A DNA stretch of 64,000 bases from Adiantum capillus-veneris (taxonomy: Eukaryota; Streptophyta; Polypodiopsida; Polypodiales; Pteridaceae). A model generated the notes under the pieces. It was given only the letters and a program-made list of their open reading frames with translations, ran no database searches and had not been told where the DNA came from. The stretch is taken from contig CM043960.1 in the NCBI GenBank assembly GCA_014529385.2, positions 117,870,043 to 117,934,042 on the forward strand, read 5' to 3'. Below, piece after piece: positions 1 through 10,851 of the stretch (within the stretch, counting starts at the first letter, position 1; each line of letters opens with the position of its first letter). Both the position numbers and the translations under genes were made by a program.

Positions 1-615
1 CAGATTTTCGATTGGGGCTCATTTCGGCCTCCGTTTCCACTACAGACTGCACAAGCGTTTTAGTCATTTTGTGCAGAATTTCTTTGCATAACAGGTCCTA
101 TGTAGTCCACTACGGGTTGTGCTATATAGCACGTGCTAGTCTCACACAGTTTCTCCTCATTTCGGGCAGTTTTTACATCATTTTCCATGGCTGACAACAA
201 CACAAATGTGTTCAAGATGTTTGCTGCTGAGACACGTTGGACGGGGACAATTACCCTATGTGGGCTTACATGCATGTGCAACATGTTCTTGTGTCAAAGG
301 GCGTCTGAAATACTTTCCAGGGCATTGATGTACGTCCTGGTTCTGAGGATGTAGGCGACGTCGAGGATGTTGCAGGTCTTGCTGCAAGGATTGCTGCTAT
401 TAGAGTTGTTTTGCCTACGGCAGAACAAGCTCGTTTGGATGTAAAGGATGCACAAGATCATGCATTGATTGCATTGTCTGTGAAGCGCACCATTACTCCT
501 CACATTCGTCTAGCGAAATCTGCAAAACAATCTTGGGATATTCTAGCAGGTCTTTATGCAAGCTGCAATGAGGCTAAAATTGCTTTGCTGCGTAAAGACC
601 TGGAATAGAAGATTA
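1..615 (+). mobile_element. copia-1, 5' part (untranslated leader and gag N-terminus)
   Basis: This is the left part of a Ty1/copia retrotransposon whose 5' LTR lies outside the window. The leader matches that of copia-2 (7486-12638). The gag start is at 187 (ATGGCTGACAACAAC...). The sequence stops matching copia exactly at 615, and the same element resumes at 29726: joining ...GAAGATTA and TGCATGAGG... restores the sequence seen uninterrupted in copia-2 and, in reverse, in copia-3 and copia-4. The two parts are therefore one element split by the insertion at 616-29725. Confidence 0.85.
187..608 (+). pseudogene. copia-1 gag, N-terminal fragment
   Basis: Gag of this family starts MADNNT and carries a UBN2/DUF-type capsid region. 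Here the frame breaks just after residue 18, where relatives read EDRLDGDNYPMW, and is recovered at about 411-605 (EQARLDVKDAQDHALIALS). It ends at a TAG at 606-608, where relatives read a sense codon. The rest of gag is at 29726-30207, beyond the 29-kb insertion. The fragment is non-functional. Confidence 0.75.
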
Positions 616-647
616 CATTAGGAGAAAGTTGGACTCACTTTTGGGCC
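616..647 (+). repeat. Left terminal inverted repeat of the large transposon
   Basis: This 32-bp sequence starts CATTAGGAGAAAGTTGGACT and ends TTTTGGGCC. It is the reverse complement of 29694-29725 except for one G/A difference near its inner end. Inside it, a short purine run (CTAGAGAGAGAG at about 656) has a loose counterpart inside the right terminus. Confidence 0.85.
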
Positions 648-884
648 TTTCATTTCTAGAGAGAGAGTGGCGCTCGACTAATGAGGAAGAGGCTAATGTT
701 ACGTTGAAAATCGACATTTTGGAGCCAAGCTCTTTTAAAAGGGAGAAAATATTATTTATGTTCATCAAATTGCACAATTTCACGCTTTCAAGGCATAAAT
801 TCCATAAGTCGTACTAACTCTGTACCAAGGAATTTTAGAACTTTCATTGAAGACTCTATCTAGTATCTATGTTCCCGCCCAAAT

Positions 885-1208
885 ATGACTTTGAGTAGCT
901 CTCCTTCCCTCTCAAAACTTCTTCCCTTTTTCATATTTGCGCTAACCTTTCTGTGTATTCTAGTGCACACCATGACTACTTCTAGAAGGCCTAGCACTAC
1001 CATTGACTTTGTTAGCATTTTTAACTATTTTACTATAGATGATCAAGCATGGATACCATCTCGAATAACTATTGGCAGTTGGGTTCTACTGCAAACTAGG
1101 AGGAGGAAGAGGAGGCAACGCAATGATTTCGTGGAGGCTTTCAAGGGACAAGTTAAAGAGTTTAAAGTGTGTGTACAAAGCAAGCGGGTGAAAGAGGTCC
1201 TCATATAA
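885..1208 (+). CDS. Possible first exon of transposon gene A
   Basis: This 107-codon open frame lies just inside the left terminus. It has a hydrophobic N-terminal stretch (about residues 8-28, LSKLLPFFIFALTFLCILV) that could be a signal anchor or chance, then a basic patch (TRRRKRRQR, about residues 71-79). It is on the same strand as the better supported exons from 1305 onward and could belong to the same gene. No family was recognised, and the splice site linking it to 1305 was not identified. Confidence 0.3.
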   Translation: MTLSSSPSLSKLLPFFIFALTFLCILVHTMTTSRRPSTTIDFVSIFNYFTIDDQAWIPSRITIGSWVLLQTRRRKRRQRNDFVEAFKGQVKEFKVCVQSKRVKEVLI

Positions 1209-1599
1209 CATGCTTTCCAGCATGCAGACTTAAAGTTGCAAATATCTCCTCCAAGTCTTCCAAGGTATCGACCCAACTGTAAGTTATTTTGAGCATCTCA
1301 CTTAGTGCATGATTATATTCGAAGGTTAAGTGATGGATATCATCTTTGGTATGTTTCACATATTTATCCATCAAATAGGATAGATTGGCAACCAGTTGAG
1401 AGCATAGTTTGCATTTTTGATGCTTTCCATGTATTTATTGGTGAGCAAATGTACCGAGGAAGACAACACAAGGAACTTGCAGATAATGGAATATTATTTT
1501 ATGATATGTCATATGTGGAACCGAGAACTTCCATTGGTTGGGGTCGTGCAGCTCCTTTGTCACTTCCATCCTTTGACAGCAAGGATTGGTCTTTGCCAG

Positions 1600-1858
1600 T
1601 GAGGCGGTCCGCGGCGGGCAACAAGAAGAGCAACCTCTAGACACCCTTCAAGGCTCCTGTGCTGCTCAATGGGGCTGGGGCACAACACAACACAAACCAA
1701 AACAACAAACCCCGAGCCAAATCCCAACTACAAAAGGGGCACCACCTAGTTTAAGAGCAAACTAGGACGCAAAAGAGGAGAATCGTTAGAGCAACCCACA
1801 AACAAGCAAGGAATTTACACTAACCCTAACACCAATGGAATACTCTCACACACTAAAA

Positions 1859-1922
<64 letters not shown>

Positions 1923-4310
1923 CTCGGGCTGCTTTGAAACGTATCGGCAATGATCAAGCAAACGCAACTATATATTTAAGAAAGAGAGAGAAAGGGGGGG
2001 GGGGGGGGGTGCTTGTTGCATTAATACCTTCTTACAAATCTGTCATGACAAATCAAAGTGAGATTAGTATTTGTTCAACATAGCTTGCGTAAATTTCACC
2101 ACAACACATCACAAGAAAAGCCACCCCAATCACGGTCTTAAGGCCAGGGGAGTCCTCTCCACCCTGTCGCCCTCTTACAGTATGTGGAATTTATGGCTAG
2201 ATTGATGACAACACCAGAGACAAGCTATCAAGAACTTAACAAAAAACACCAAGACACTTACGCATCATTGTTGTCCATTACTTCACGTTGGAAGGGAGAC
2301 AAAGTATCCAAGCTTAGTCCAAATCCACCCTCCTTGATTCAGCAAATGTTGGTCTTACACTAGTAGGAGAAATGATAGATTTCCTACTCTCAATTGAATG
2401 ATCACTCTCTCTCTTACAATGGCATAGAGTTCCCTTGCTAATCCCCTATTACAACACATGCACATGCATAAGACAATGAGCTTCCACTCAAGAGCTCCTT
2501 CTAGAGAGGTTGAGCTTGGCTTCTCAAGCTATAGCATAGTGCTCTTGCTTATGGCTCCCCCTTTTGTGCTAGCCACACCCTCCTTTTATAGCAATTTTGA
2601 AGGCTAGGGTTACTCCTCTAACCATGGTTGGGTTAGATTTTCAGCCATTTATCTAATTTCTTTTGCTTGGAATTATCAAGAAGTTGGTGGGGAAAGAGAG
2701 AGGAGAGAAATGGAGGTGATAGGACTTTTCATAGTGGGTTAGTGTTAATATAGTTAGTATTAATTTACAAATGGAATTGGATATTTACAATGGGAGTATC
2801 CATGTAGGATACAAATAAGGAAGAAAAACTCTTAAGAAGTAAGAAAATGTGGATTTCTTACAAGGTTGATGCTCCAAGTGTCTTGAGTAGGGCCAATTTT
2901 GACGCTTGTTGACGGTCCACTAGCTTTGACGGTACATTTTTTCTCCACTCTTGACCTTCCTTGAGAGACAAGGTAATTGAAGCTGAGTAATCAACCACCA
3001 TGATGCTGTCTTTTAAGAGAAGAGGCTGAATTTTGTGGTTATTTTGATAGATATGGGTAAATTGGAGGAGGAAAAATGAGACTAGGTGGTCAATTTTGGA
3101 ATGGAATTGTGTGTGGGAGATATGAGTTCACCATGGTTTCTCTTATTCTTCAAGGTTGAGGAGAAGGTGAGTAGGGTGCAGAGAGGAGTGGTGAGAGAGG
3201 TGGGGATGATGAGTGGAGAAGTGTGTGTGAAAGAGGAAAATGATAAAGTGGAAGAGAGAGTGTGGCTGCATAGCATGGGAAAACTGGGGTCCACTAATAA
3301 AATCATAGCTCATAGCTCGTAGCTCAAAAAAATATGAAAAAATTTGAGGCAAAAGTTCAGCCCACGAGCTACAACTTTTGTTTGTATCACCTTTTCAAAT
3401 TCGGAGAGCAAGTGAACTTTAAAAATTCAGTAAAACCGACCGTTTTTTTCCACTGCACAAGGTCCTTGTGGGGTCCTTCTTTGGATGATTCTTTTGAATA
3501 CCTCCAAGAGTGAGCCCTCCATAGTGCATGTATGCATGCCACCTACCCTTGACCTTATTTGGTAGGTCTATAATTGAAGATATTGTTGAGATTATGATAT
3601 AAGTGAATAGTACAACTAAGAAAATCAAATATTGAGGGGTCTAAAAAATATGTACATGTCAAATATAAATAATATAAGTGGAAAAAAATATAAAGGGGTC
3701 AAAAGAAATCTCTCTCATTATGAGGCTACCATAAAAAGATAAATATTTTTGGTGTTCTAATTTTTTAGAAAAAAAAACAAAATAGATGTAGGAAGGGAAA
3801 AATCACAATAGTGAAAAAATATACACATAAACAAAACTAGTTTTTTTGGATTTTTGTTGGGGTGGAGTTACACCAAATATAAGAGAAGCTTACATGAAAA
3901 TATTTCTATATGGAATAAAGAGTATGAAAAATGGTAAGAAAAAAATGTGGTAATGGTGAGGCAATGTACAGAGCATAAATAGCACACACCTAGGTAGAAA
4001 TATTTAAATAAATACCAAAATAATTATGAAAAAATCTTTTATTTAGGCCCTATATACAAAGAAATATTTACATACGCATGGGCCATAATATACTTATATT
4101 TTTTATATTTTTTATTTTTTTCATTTTTTTGGCTCAACTAGCCCAATGACTAGCTAATTGAGGGTTTTTTAAGAAGATATGGGAAAAGTCCCGTGACTCA
4201 CGCATGCCTATGTACAGTGAAATGGTAGGGATAGCCACAGTGTTTGGGTGATTTTGGTAGGGTGAGGTAACTCACTGTGGCAATTACAAAGAGCCGAAAA
4301 ACGGCTATCA
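1600..4310. mobile_element. 2.7-kb insertion, probable solo LTR, in gene A
   Basis: The insertion begins TGAGGCGGTCCGCGGCGGGC and ends CGGCTATCA, the TG...CA form of LTRs. It is flanked by CCAG at 1596-1599 and 4311-4314. Its left part shares phrases with the Tat gypsy LTR at 20342 (a GGGGCACCACCTAG tract, ACTAGGACGCAAA, then a GA microsatellite), which suggests a related family. It contains (GA)n at 1861-1920, a G tract near 1997-2009 and AT-rich DNA at 3600-4130. No coding region is supported. A solo LTR is the best reading; a non-autonomous LARD is possible. Confidence 0.6.
1861..1920 (+). repeat. (GA)n microsatellite
   Basis: About 60 bp of perfect GA dinucleotides lie within the 2.7-kb insertion. 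Tat-type LTRs in this window carry GA tracts in the same relative place (20550-20590 and 27780-27800). Confidence 0.95.
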
Positions 4311-5161
4311 CCAGCTTCGCAAACTAGTGAAAGCTTTAGGAATAAGTTGTTTCAGGATATACAAAAGTCCCTCAAGTATTCAATTGCCAGAAAAATAGTT
4401 CGGCTTGCACTATTTATGCCTCTTGAAGTGTTTGTAGATTTTTTCTTTGATGAGAAAATAAGAACTACCGCAACAATGTTCATTTGCAAGTCTGAGAGCT
4501 GTTTGGATATGAAACAATCATAGAGAAAAAATTGTATTTTGCAAAAGAAGTCCATAATTTGCAATTTCATTATAAGCTCTCAAAATTTCATAGTGTCATT
4601 TTACTATTTTAGATATCATCTTCTTAGTGGGCAGCTTATTCCACTCAACCAAGATACAGAGTCTAGCCTCGAGAACAAACCTTTATCAATGGAGCTCTAC
4701 TTTCGAAACAACCTACTTACTGTGATGGAGACAATGTCAAGCACAACCCTTGCACAACTCAGGGTAGATCTTACATGTGAAGAAATTCCACTTTTGTCGG
4801 AATTGCATGCATTCAGTCTCAACAATAGAAAGGTGCTTACTAAATGAATGAATTTTGATTGTCTTTAATACATTAAGAAAGAATCTAACTTTTTCTTCTT
4901 TTCAGATTCCAAGACGCAAGGAAAAAACAACAGTGCAAGGAGTCACTCACAAATACACTTCACTTAATTGCTTCCACCCGGAAGCTAGGTCACATACCTT
5001 GTGAACGCAATGAGATTTGATGCCATGCAAACCATGATGTACTCTTCAAAATGACTAATGCAGAGACATTTTGTGGCGATCAAACAATGTTTAAAAAATG
5101 TACACTTTTCATTGTCTCAAAACTTTACAAATTGTGTTGTTTTTGTCAAGTTTTATACAAG

Positions 5162-6352
5162 TTATTGCTCCCTTTCCCTGCTACTGTCCTCTTCCCCCAT
5201 TTGTGCCACTGGTCCCCTGTCCTCTCCCCTGGTTGCTGCCACTGGTCCCTTGCCATCTCCCCCGATTGCTTCCACCGCTCCCCTGTCCTCTGCTCCGGTT
5301 GCTGCTACTTCTGACTCTGGGGACGCTGGTCTCGGGAATCCTTTCGCGTCGTTCGAAATCATGGGCCTCTTTCATGGCTTCCCATGCATCTTGCACCTGT
5401 GAATCTTCCCTCTGTTCTTGCTCTTGCCATTGACGTGTAGCCCATTCTTCTACTTCTGCGACGTCCGCATAATATTGATTTGTTGCTTCTTGCATATTTC
5501 AAACGTCTTCTTGAGTCTGATTGTAGCGTTGCGTCATTTCGTTAATGTGAACGTGTTTGAACTCCTGAGCTCTCGCCCCTTCCTCTCTTGTGTGTCTGTT
5601 TATTGAGATTATAATATACTGGATGGCCATTAAAGAAAAATGTCGCACATCGTTGGGGGTGTAGTTATGTAATTGAAGTTCCTGTAGAAGCGTGATAGTA
5701 GGAAAGCAAGTAAAGATGTTGCTTCATACAAACGTTGTAGCAAACAATGAAATAGCACGATTACTTACATTCGGTATATCCAAAATTTGACTGAGGAGAA
5801 ACAAGTTCGCCAGCCACAACTATAGTCGTCAATCTGCATGGGCACGGTTACCCATTCGTGCCGGATGGTATTTTGACCTAGATCATGTTCTAACAGAACA
5901 TGCTCTACATAGCATACAAGTTTTTTCGCGGCACTACATATATAACCACTTGAGTCAGCAACACATTACAAAGAGACACTACTTCCAAATGTACCCAAAT
6001 GTGTCTTACGTTTTTACACGACCGTGAAACACCCTGCTTTGCCCGGAGTTTGCGTAGTATACAATCTTATCTTCAATGTCAAATAACAACAGACTCCAAT
6101 GATTACTACACCAAAACCATCAAAGATGAGGAGAAACATTCTAAATGCAACATGGTTTTTACAAGGCAAGAAAAAACTCATGATTGATTGTATGCAGTGA
6201 CCAAAAAGCACGCTAGATCAAAATTGACTCTGCTAAACCAACCCATCAGAGACAAAAAGGAAACTCCACTGTTCTGCATCATAGGCGATATCAATGGATC
6301 TATTACGTATACTTTGTTTTGAACCTCAGGGGACAGAAGCGAGACAGCGTGC
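5162..6352 (-). pseudogene. Ulp1-like (C48) cysteine protease of the large transposon
   Basis: The exon starting near 6352, after an acceptor-like GTTAG, encodes HAVSLLSPEVQNKVYVIDPL, which fits the catalytic His and Asp region of Ulp1/SENP proteases. The next coding block (about 5905-5764) encodes VPMQIDDYSCGWRTC, matching the family's Gln...Asp-Ser-Cys-Gly signature with the nucleophile Cys. It is followed by a GTAAGT donor near 5767. The exon from about 5684 (acceptor TTCTACAG) reads ELQLHNYTPNDVRHFSLMAI, then an acidic helical stretch (QEATNQYYADVAEVEEW) and a Gly/Gln/Arg-rich tail ending near 5181. A TGA at 5501-5499 breaks the last exon. Ulp1-like proteases are known cargo of several eukaryotic DNA transposon groups. 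The gene follows the H3-like ORF on the same strand and may be fused to it by splicing. Confidence 0.65.
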
Positions 6353-6420
6353 CTAACATGAATCAATGGCAGAGATTAGACTTCAGATATTTTAGCGGGC
6401 TATCACTGCCACAAACCAAT

Positions 6421-6487
6421 GAGTCAATATCGAGTGAGTGGGCCAGCTATTGAATTCCATAAGACACTGACTCGCTTGGTATTGACC
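6421..6487. repeat. Hairpin H0 (GTCAATAYCRAGYGAGT stem)
   Basis: An imperfect inverted repeat: GAGTCAATATCGAGTGAGT is followed after about 30 bases by ACTCGCTTGGTATTGACCC. It shares its arms with the arrays at 12855-13266, 14348-14473 and 15430-16230. It lies between the H3-like ORF and the Ulp1 exons, in what would be an intron if the two form one gene. Confidence 0.7.
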
Positions 6488-6529
6488 CATGTCTTGGTAG
6501 TGAGCCATTTAATGAACCAACTGTGACTT

Positions 6530-7485
6530 TTAAAGAGCATGAGAATTACCACAAAGCAATGTTGACGACCCCATCAGTTGCATTGGAGTTGGTGAAACTG
6601 CGCATGCATAGGAAGTCTTGTTGATCGAGGTTGAAATGCAGGCCTCCTCTGACCTTCCAGGCAGCAGTATCTGTGCATGCAGAGGCGCTGCGCTGAGTAG
6701 AACTTGCAACTCCTCTTCGTTCTCTTTCTTGATTTGCTCTAAAATAATTGACTCATCTGATAAAGGCTCCTCGTTGGATGGCCCTTGTGAAGCAGAGCCT
6801 TGCCCTTGCGTTTCTTGAGCTTTATCCCTGGCTGCCTCAAGCTCCTCCCTAACAGCCTTAGGGTCCTCCCTAACAGGCACAATGTTCTCCCTAACAGGCA
6901 CAGGCTCTGGATCATTTTCTTTCAATATTGGTTCCTCCATAAATGCCTCAGGGTCCACCCTGGCCTGCTCTTGCCCCTCATCAGCCCTTACTGGTTCCAG
7001 ACCCTCCATGACTTGCTCATTTTGGGGTCTAGCTGGCTCCTCCATAACTCTCTCTGTTTCTTCCATGACTGCCTCGGGGTCCATCCTAGCTTGATCATGC
7101 CCCTCTGTGGCTATCTCAGCCTGCCCATCTGTGTCGTTTCTCTCGACCTGTGATCGTGTCCTTCTGTTGTTTATCTCAGCCCTAGACGGCTCTGTCTGTC
7201 GTTCACAAGGATGGAGAGGGGGGATGTTAAGAATATCCATGGTTCTACTATCCCAGATAGGTATTGGATGAAACAGCCCATTGTAGCGGAAATGCAGCCT
7301 CCGAAGAGTATCAAAATCCTACGGCATGATAGTAACGCGGTGCGCATGGGTAGCCAGGATATATCCATCGCTGAAAAATTCAACGAGGTAGTCTTCTGAA
7401 ATTTCTTGAAGGCAGAGAAGTGCACTGGTGGCCCATCGCATGCCGACTCTCCACTGCTCGCAAATCTCTCGTACTATTCGCTGGA
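6530..7485 (-). pseudogene. Histone H3-like protein, C-terminal part with acidic tail
   Basis: Reading the minus strand from 7485, the frame gives QRIVREICEQWRVGMRW, then SALLCLQEISEDYLVEFF, then ATHAHRVTIMP, an in-frame TAG at 7320-7318, and DFDTLRRL. This follows canonical H3 step by step: [49 protein letters not shown]. The TAG stands where H3 has Lys (AAG), a one-base change. The frame continues about 260 residues past the fold into an acidic, Pro/Glu-rich tail with imperfect repeats (DPEAVMEE, DPEAFMEE, VREDPKAVREE) to 6530. The N-terminal part is at 12639-12794, on the far side of copia-2; removing copia-2 and one 5-bp target copy restores RLPLQRIVREI in frame. Its role in the transposon is unknown. 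Chromatin targeting or DNA packaging is speculation. Confidence 0.8.
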
Positions 7486-7712
7486 TGTTACCATATACAT
7501 GTGGTAGTGATGTGTGTGAACACACTAGGACCGCCGGGACATTTTTTCCCTCTTTAGGAGGTTTTTTCCCCCGAGCATTGTATATACGCCCATCACTCTA
7601 GGGCTATCTATCTTTCCATTGCACACTAAGTAACACACTCTCTATTGTGTGCCTTGAGCTTCCTTCATCTTCTCCAAGCTGTGTGTGTTTCTCTGCAACC
7701 CTAATTCCAACA
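7486..7712 (+). repeat. copia-2 5' LTR
   Basis: This 227-bp LTR has TG/CA ends. It contains TTGTATATACG (about 7576-7590), a plausible TATA region shared by all copies of this family in the window. Confidence 0.93.
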
Positions 7713-8014
7713 ATTGGTATCAGAGCAGGTCACGTCCTCCCGGGCTTAGTCGCGAGCTGCTCCAGCACACGCCTGCTCACTTTCTCCGATTTCAGTGAGC
7801 TTTGGCGAGCATTCGCAAGTTGACAAATATTTTGAGTGAGCTTGAAGAGCTGGGTCTGCTCAAAATTTTGATTTGGGCTCATTTCGGCCTCCGTTTCCAC
7901 TACAGGCAGCACTGCACAGGCTATTTTGTCATTTTGTGCAGAATTTTTGTCAGTGCCGTTTTCTACATAACAGGTACCTTATAGTCTTCTGTGGTTTGTG
8001 CTATATAGCACATA

Positions 8015-9170
8015 TTGTTCCCGCTCCGTTTCTCCTATTTTCGGGCAGTTTTCACATCGGGTACAGTATTTACCAATGCTGACAACAACAACACAGATGT
8101 GTTCAAGATGTTTGTTGCTGAGGACAGGTTGGATGGGGACAACTACCCTATGTGGTCTTATATGATGCAACATGTTCTTGTGTCAAAGGGTGTCTGGAAC
8201 ATTGTGCAGGGCATTGATGTACGTCCAGGTTCTGAGGATGTAGGCGAGATGTTGAGGATGTTGCAGGTCTTGCTGCAAGGATTGCAGCTGTTAGAGTTGT
8301 TTTGCCTATGGTAGAACAAGCTCATTGGGATGTTAAGGATGCGCAGGCTCATGCATTGATTGCGTTGTCTGTGAAGCGCACCATTGTTCCTCACATCCGT
8401 TCAACAAAATCTGCAAAATAGGCTTGGGATATTCTAGCAGGTCTTTATGCAAGCCGCAATGAGGCTAAAATTTGTTTGCTGCGTAAAGAGCTGGAGTCGA
8501 AGATTATGCATGAGGAAGATGATATGGACACTTTCCTTGCTAGTGTCAAGGATATCAATGCAGCTTATTTCTGCAGGTGAAGTCATTTCAGACAGTTCCC
8601 TTGTGCAGATTGTTCTTCATGCCTTACAAGATTCCTACCAGACTTTTGCTAGTACTTGGAGACTTATGACCCAAGGAAATCCTGAAGTTGTCAAGTTTGA
8701 TGCATTATGCACATTGCTGTTGCAAGAGTCACTTTCTAGAAAAAACAGGACTAGGCAGCGTGCAGTTGAGGCTTTTATTGCTTCTCAAAGAAACGGTGGT
8801 AACAGTAATGCAGCCACTTCTTATGGTTCTGCTGCGAGTGGAAAATTATGTTACTAATGCTTTTGCTGGTAGCAATTCGTCTGAAAATTCTAGTGATAAG
8901 GGCAAAAAGAAGATGCGTTGCCATTATTGTAAAGCCAATGATCACTTGATCAAGTCGTGTACTAAGTTGAAGGCCAAAGAGGCTAAGAAGAAAGAGGGTG
9001 GTTCCACTGCAAATGCTGGTTCAACTACAAATGCAGCCATTGTTGAGTCTTCTGTGAAAGGAGACTGTGTTGCTGATGTTGATGCAGAATGGGCTTTTAG
9101 CACAGAGTGCACTTACAATCTTGTTGTCCATGATGCATGCTTGTCAGTTGCTGCAGAATCACATGTGGTA
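8015..9170 (+). pseudogene. copia-2 gag
   Basis: The expected ATGGCTGACAAC start has lost a base (8075-8090), so the native start is out of frame. Blocks recognisable in relatives follow: DRLDGDNYPMWSYMMQHVL, then after a frameshift near 8250 the segment with ELESKIMHEEDDMDTFLA, a further frameshift near 8560, and the zinc knuckle CHYCKANDHLIKSC (CX2CX4HX4C) near 8920-8960. Gag packages the element RNA in virus-like particles. This copy is broken in several places. Confidence 0.8.
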
Positions 9171-9519
9171 TTTCGACAGTGGTGCTACAAAGCACATTAC
9201 CTCACATCGTGAATTGTTTACCTCTCTCGAGTCTGTCCCTCATGGGAATTCAGTCACTTGTGCCAACAACGCCTCTTATCCTGTTCAGGGAGTTGGAAAG
9301 ATTGTGCTCACTACTGCTAATGGCAGTTCCTTCACACTTGTTGATGCACTTTATGTACCTAGGATCAAGAAGAATCTCTTGTATGTATCCGCACTTGCTA
9401 GACTTGGACTTGTAGTCAAATTTGCGGATGACAGATGTACAGTTCATGATCTCAGTTTTGGCGATGAAATTGTTGCATCTGGCCTTTTGTGCCGTGGGCT
9501 GTATAAGCTCATTTTGTGA
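9164..9519 (+). CDS. copia-2 aspartic protease segment
   Basis: The frame reads WYFDSGATKHIT, the copia protease active-site motif (D-S-G), then the family-typical NSVTCANNASYPVQGVGK and FTLVDALYVPRIKKNLL. The protease matures the Gag-Pol polyprotein. It is separated from gag by a frameshift at about 9164 and from the integrase by another near 9519. Confidence 0.8.
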
Positions 9520-9529
9520 CAAGTGTGGA

Positions 9530-10850
9530 CAAAATTTTGCAAATGCTATTGCAAATTCAAGGGCTATTTCAGATGCAAAACTTTGGCATGCACGTTTTGG
9601 TCATCTAAATTTTGCCAGTTTGCTGCGTTTGCAGAAATCTGATATGGTTGCTTCTTTGCCGCCTCTTGAAGCACCTGTCAAACATGTTTGTGAAGGCTTT
9701 ATTTTGGGTAAGATGCAGCATTCTAAATTTCTAAAGGATGGTATAGTTCGGGCCACATACAGATTGTAGCTTGTGCATAGTGATGTTTGTGGGCCCATGC
9801 AAACTCCATCCTTGGGCAATTACCTGTACTTCATGACTTTCATTGATGATTACTCCAGGCATGCATGGGTATTTCCGCTTAAAGCGAAGTCCGAAGTTTT
9901 TATGTGCTTCAAACAATTTCTGGCTATGGCTGAAAATGTCTCGAAATGTACTATGGGCACCATCCGTTCCGATCGAGGGGGGGAGTATATGTCTCATGAA
10001 TTTAATGCATTTCTGGCTAGTCGTGGGATAAAACACCAATGTACAGTGCCTTATACACCTCAGCAAAATGGTTTTGCTGAGAGGAAAAACAGGTCACTCA
10101 CGGAAATGGCACGATGCATGGTCAAAAGTCAAGCTTTGCCGCGTTCTTTTTGGCTTGAGGCCATCATGTGTGCCACTTATGTACTTAACAAGTGTCCTAC
10201 GAAAGCTTTGCAGTCTATTACTCCATATGAAGCATGGCATGATAGAAAGACTTCTATTGAGTACATGCTTGTTTTTGGCTGTTTGGCATATGCTTTGGTG
10301 CCACAAGTGCAGCGCAGAAAATTGGATGATAAGACTGTCAAATGTAATTTTGTTGGTTATAGTGTTGAAAGCAAAGGTTATAGGTTGTATCATAGGCAAA
10401 CAAAACGTATTCTGGTTTCTCAGGATGTAGTGTTTGTGGAAGATTCTATTCAGCCCTTGCTGTCATGTACTAGAGACAGTAATGTAAGCTCACAGGACAT
10501 TTATGACACTTTGTTGCCTCTTTTCAGTGGTGGAAATACGAATGTAAGTTCCAATGAGGCAAATGTACAGCCTATGGGGGTTTTTGAAAATGTTTTAGAT
10601 CAGCCTATTACTGATGCAGATGTACATGATGTACTTGATGAGGAAAGGGCTGAAAATGAGCAGGCTAGAGGTATGCCAAAATGGCTGGTGCACACTTTGC
10701 GTGACAGTAAATTGGATGCACCTTTGTCTAGTCGTACTCGTTCAGGATCTCGCCATGCATCTTATGCATCAGATTGTTATGCTTTGGCTGTGTCTAGCTT
10801 ACATGATGTTGAGGAGCCTCTGTCTTTTGATGAAGCACAGAATTCAGAAA
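9530..10850 (+). pseudogene. copia-2 integrase (GAG-pre-integrase and catalytic core)
   Basis: The pre-integrase zinc region reads LWHARFGHLNFASL...HVCEGFILGKM; Phe replaces the Cys that other copies show in CEGCILGK. A TAG near 9768 precedes the core. The core carries the DDE residues in [17 protein letters not shown] and NGFAERKNRS, followed by the copia C-terminal region (YEAWHDRKTSIEYMLVFGCLAYA...). The open frame 9773-10891 is the longest in this element. Integrase inserts the cDNA into host DNA. Confidence 0.85.
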
Positions 10851-10851
10851 A

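Larger units (their letters stand above)
1305..5004 (+). pseudogene. Transposon gene A: unrecognised protein, split by a 2.7-kb insertion
   Basis: The frame 1305-1599 (MHDYIRRLSDGYHLWYVSHI...) is interrupted at codon CCA|G by the insertion 1600-4310. Removing the insertion and one copy of its CCAG duplication restores an open frame through 4311-4512, including a hydrophobic run (IVRLALFMPLEVFVDFFF). Two further exons follow with canonical sites: 4613-4832 (acceptor TTTTAG, donor AG|GTGCTT) and 4906-5004 (acceptor TTTTCAG), joined in phase and ending in TGA at 5002-5004. Joining of the 4512 region to 4613 is inferred. The product has a basic C-terminal segment (IPRRKEKTT). No known domain was recognised. 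It is convergent with the Ulp1-like gene and is presumably a cargo or accessory protein of the transposon. Confidence 0.5.

Noticed and set aside
885-964. Secretory signal peptide at the start of the 885-1208 frame
   Set aside because: The hydrophobic run is short, the start codon is unverified and the frame may be intronic, so I did not annotate a signal peptide.
5051-5433. Plus-strand Pro/Ser-rich open frames
   Set aside because: They are antisense to the GQ/RG-rich tail of the Ulp1-like gene and overlap each other in several frames.
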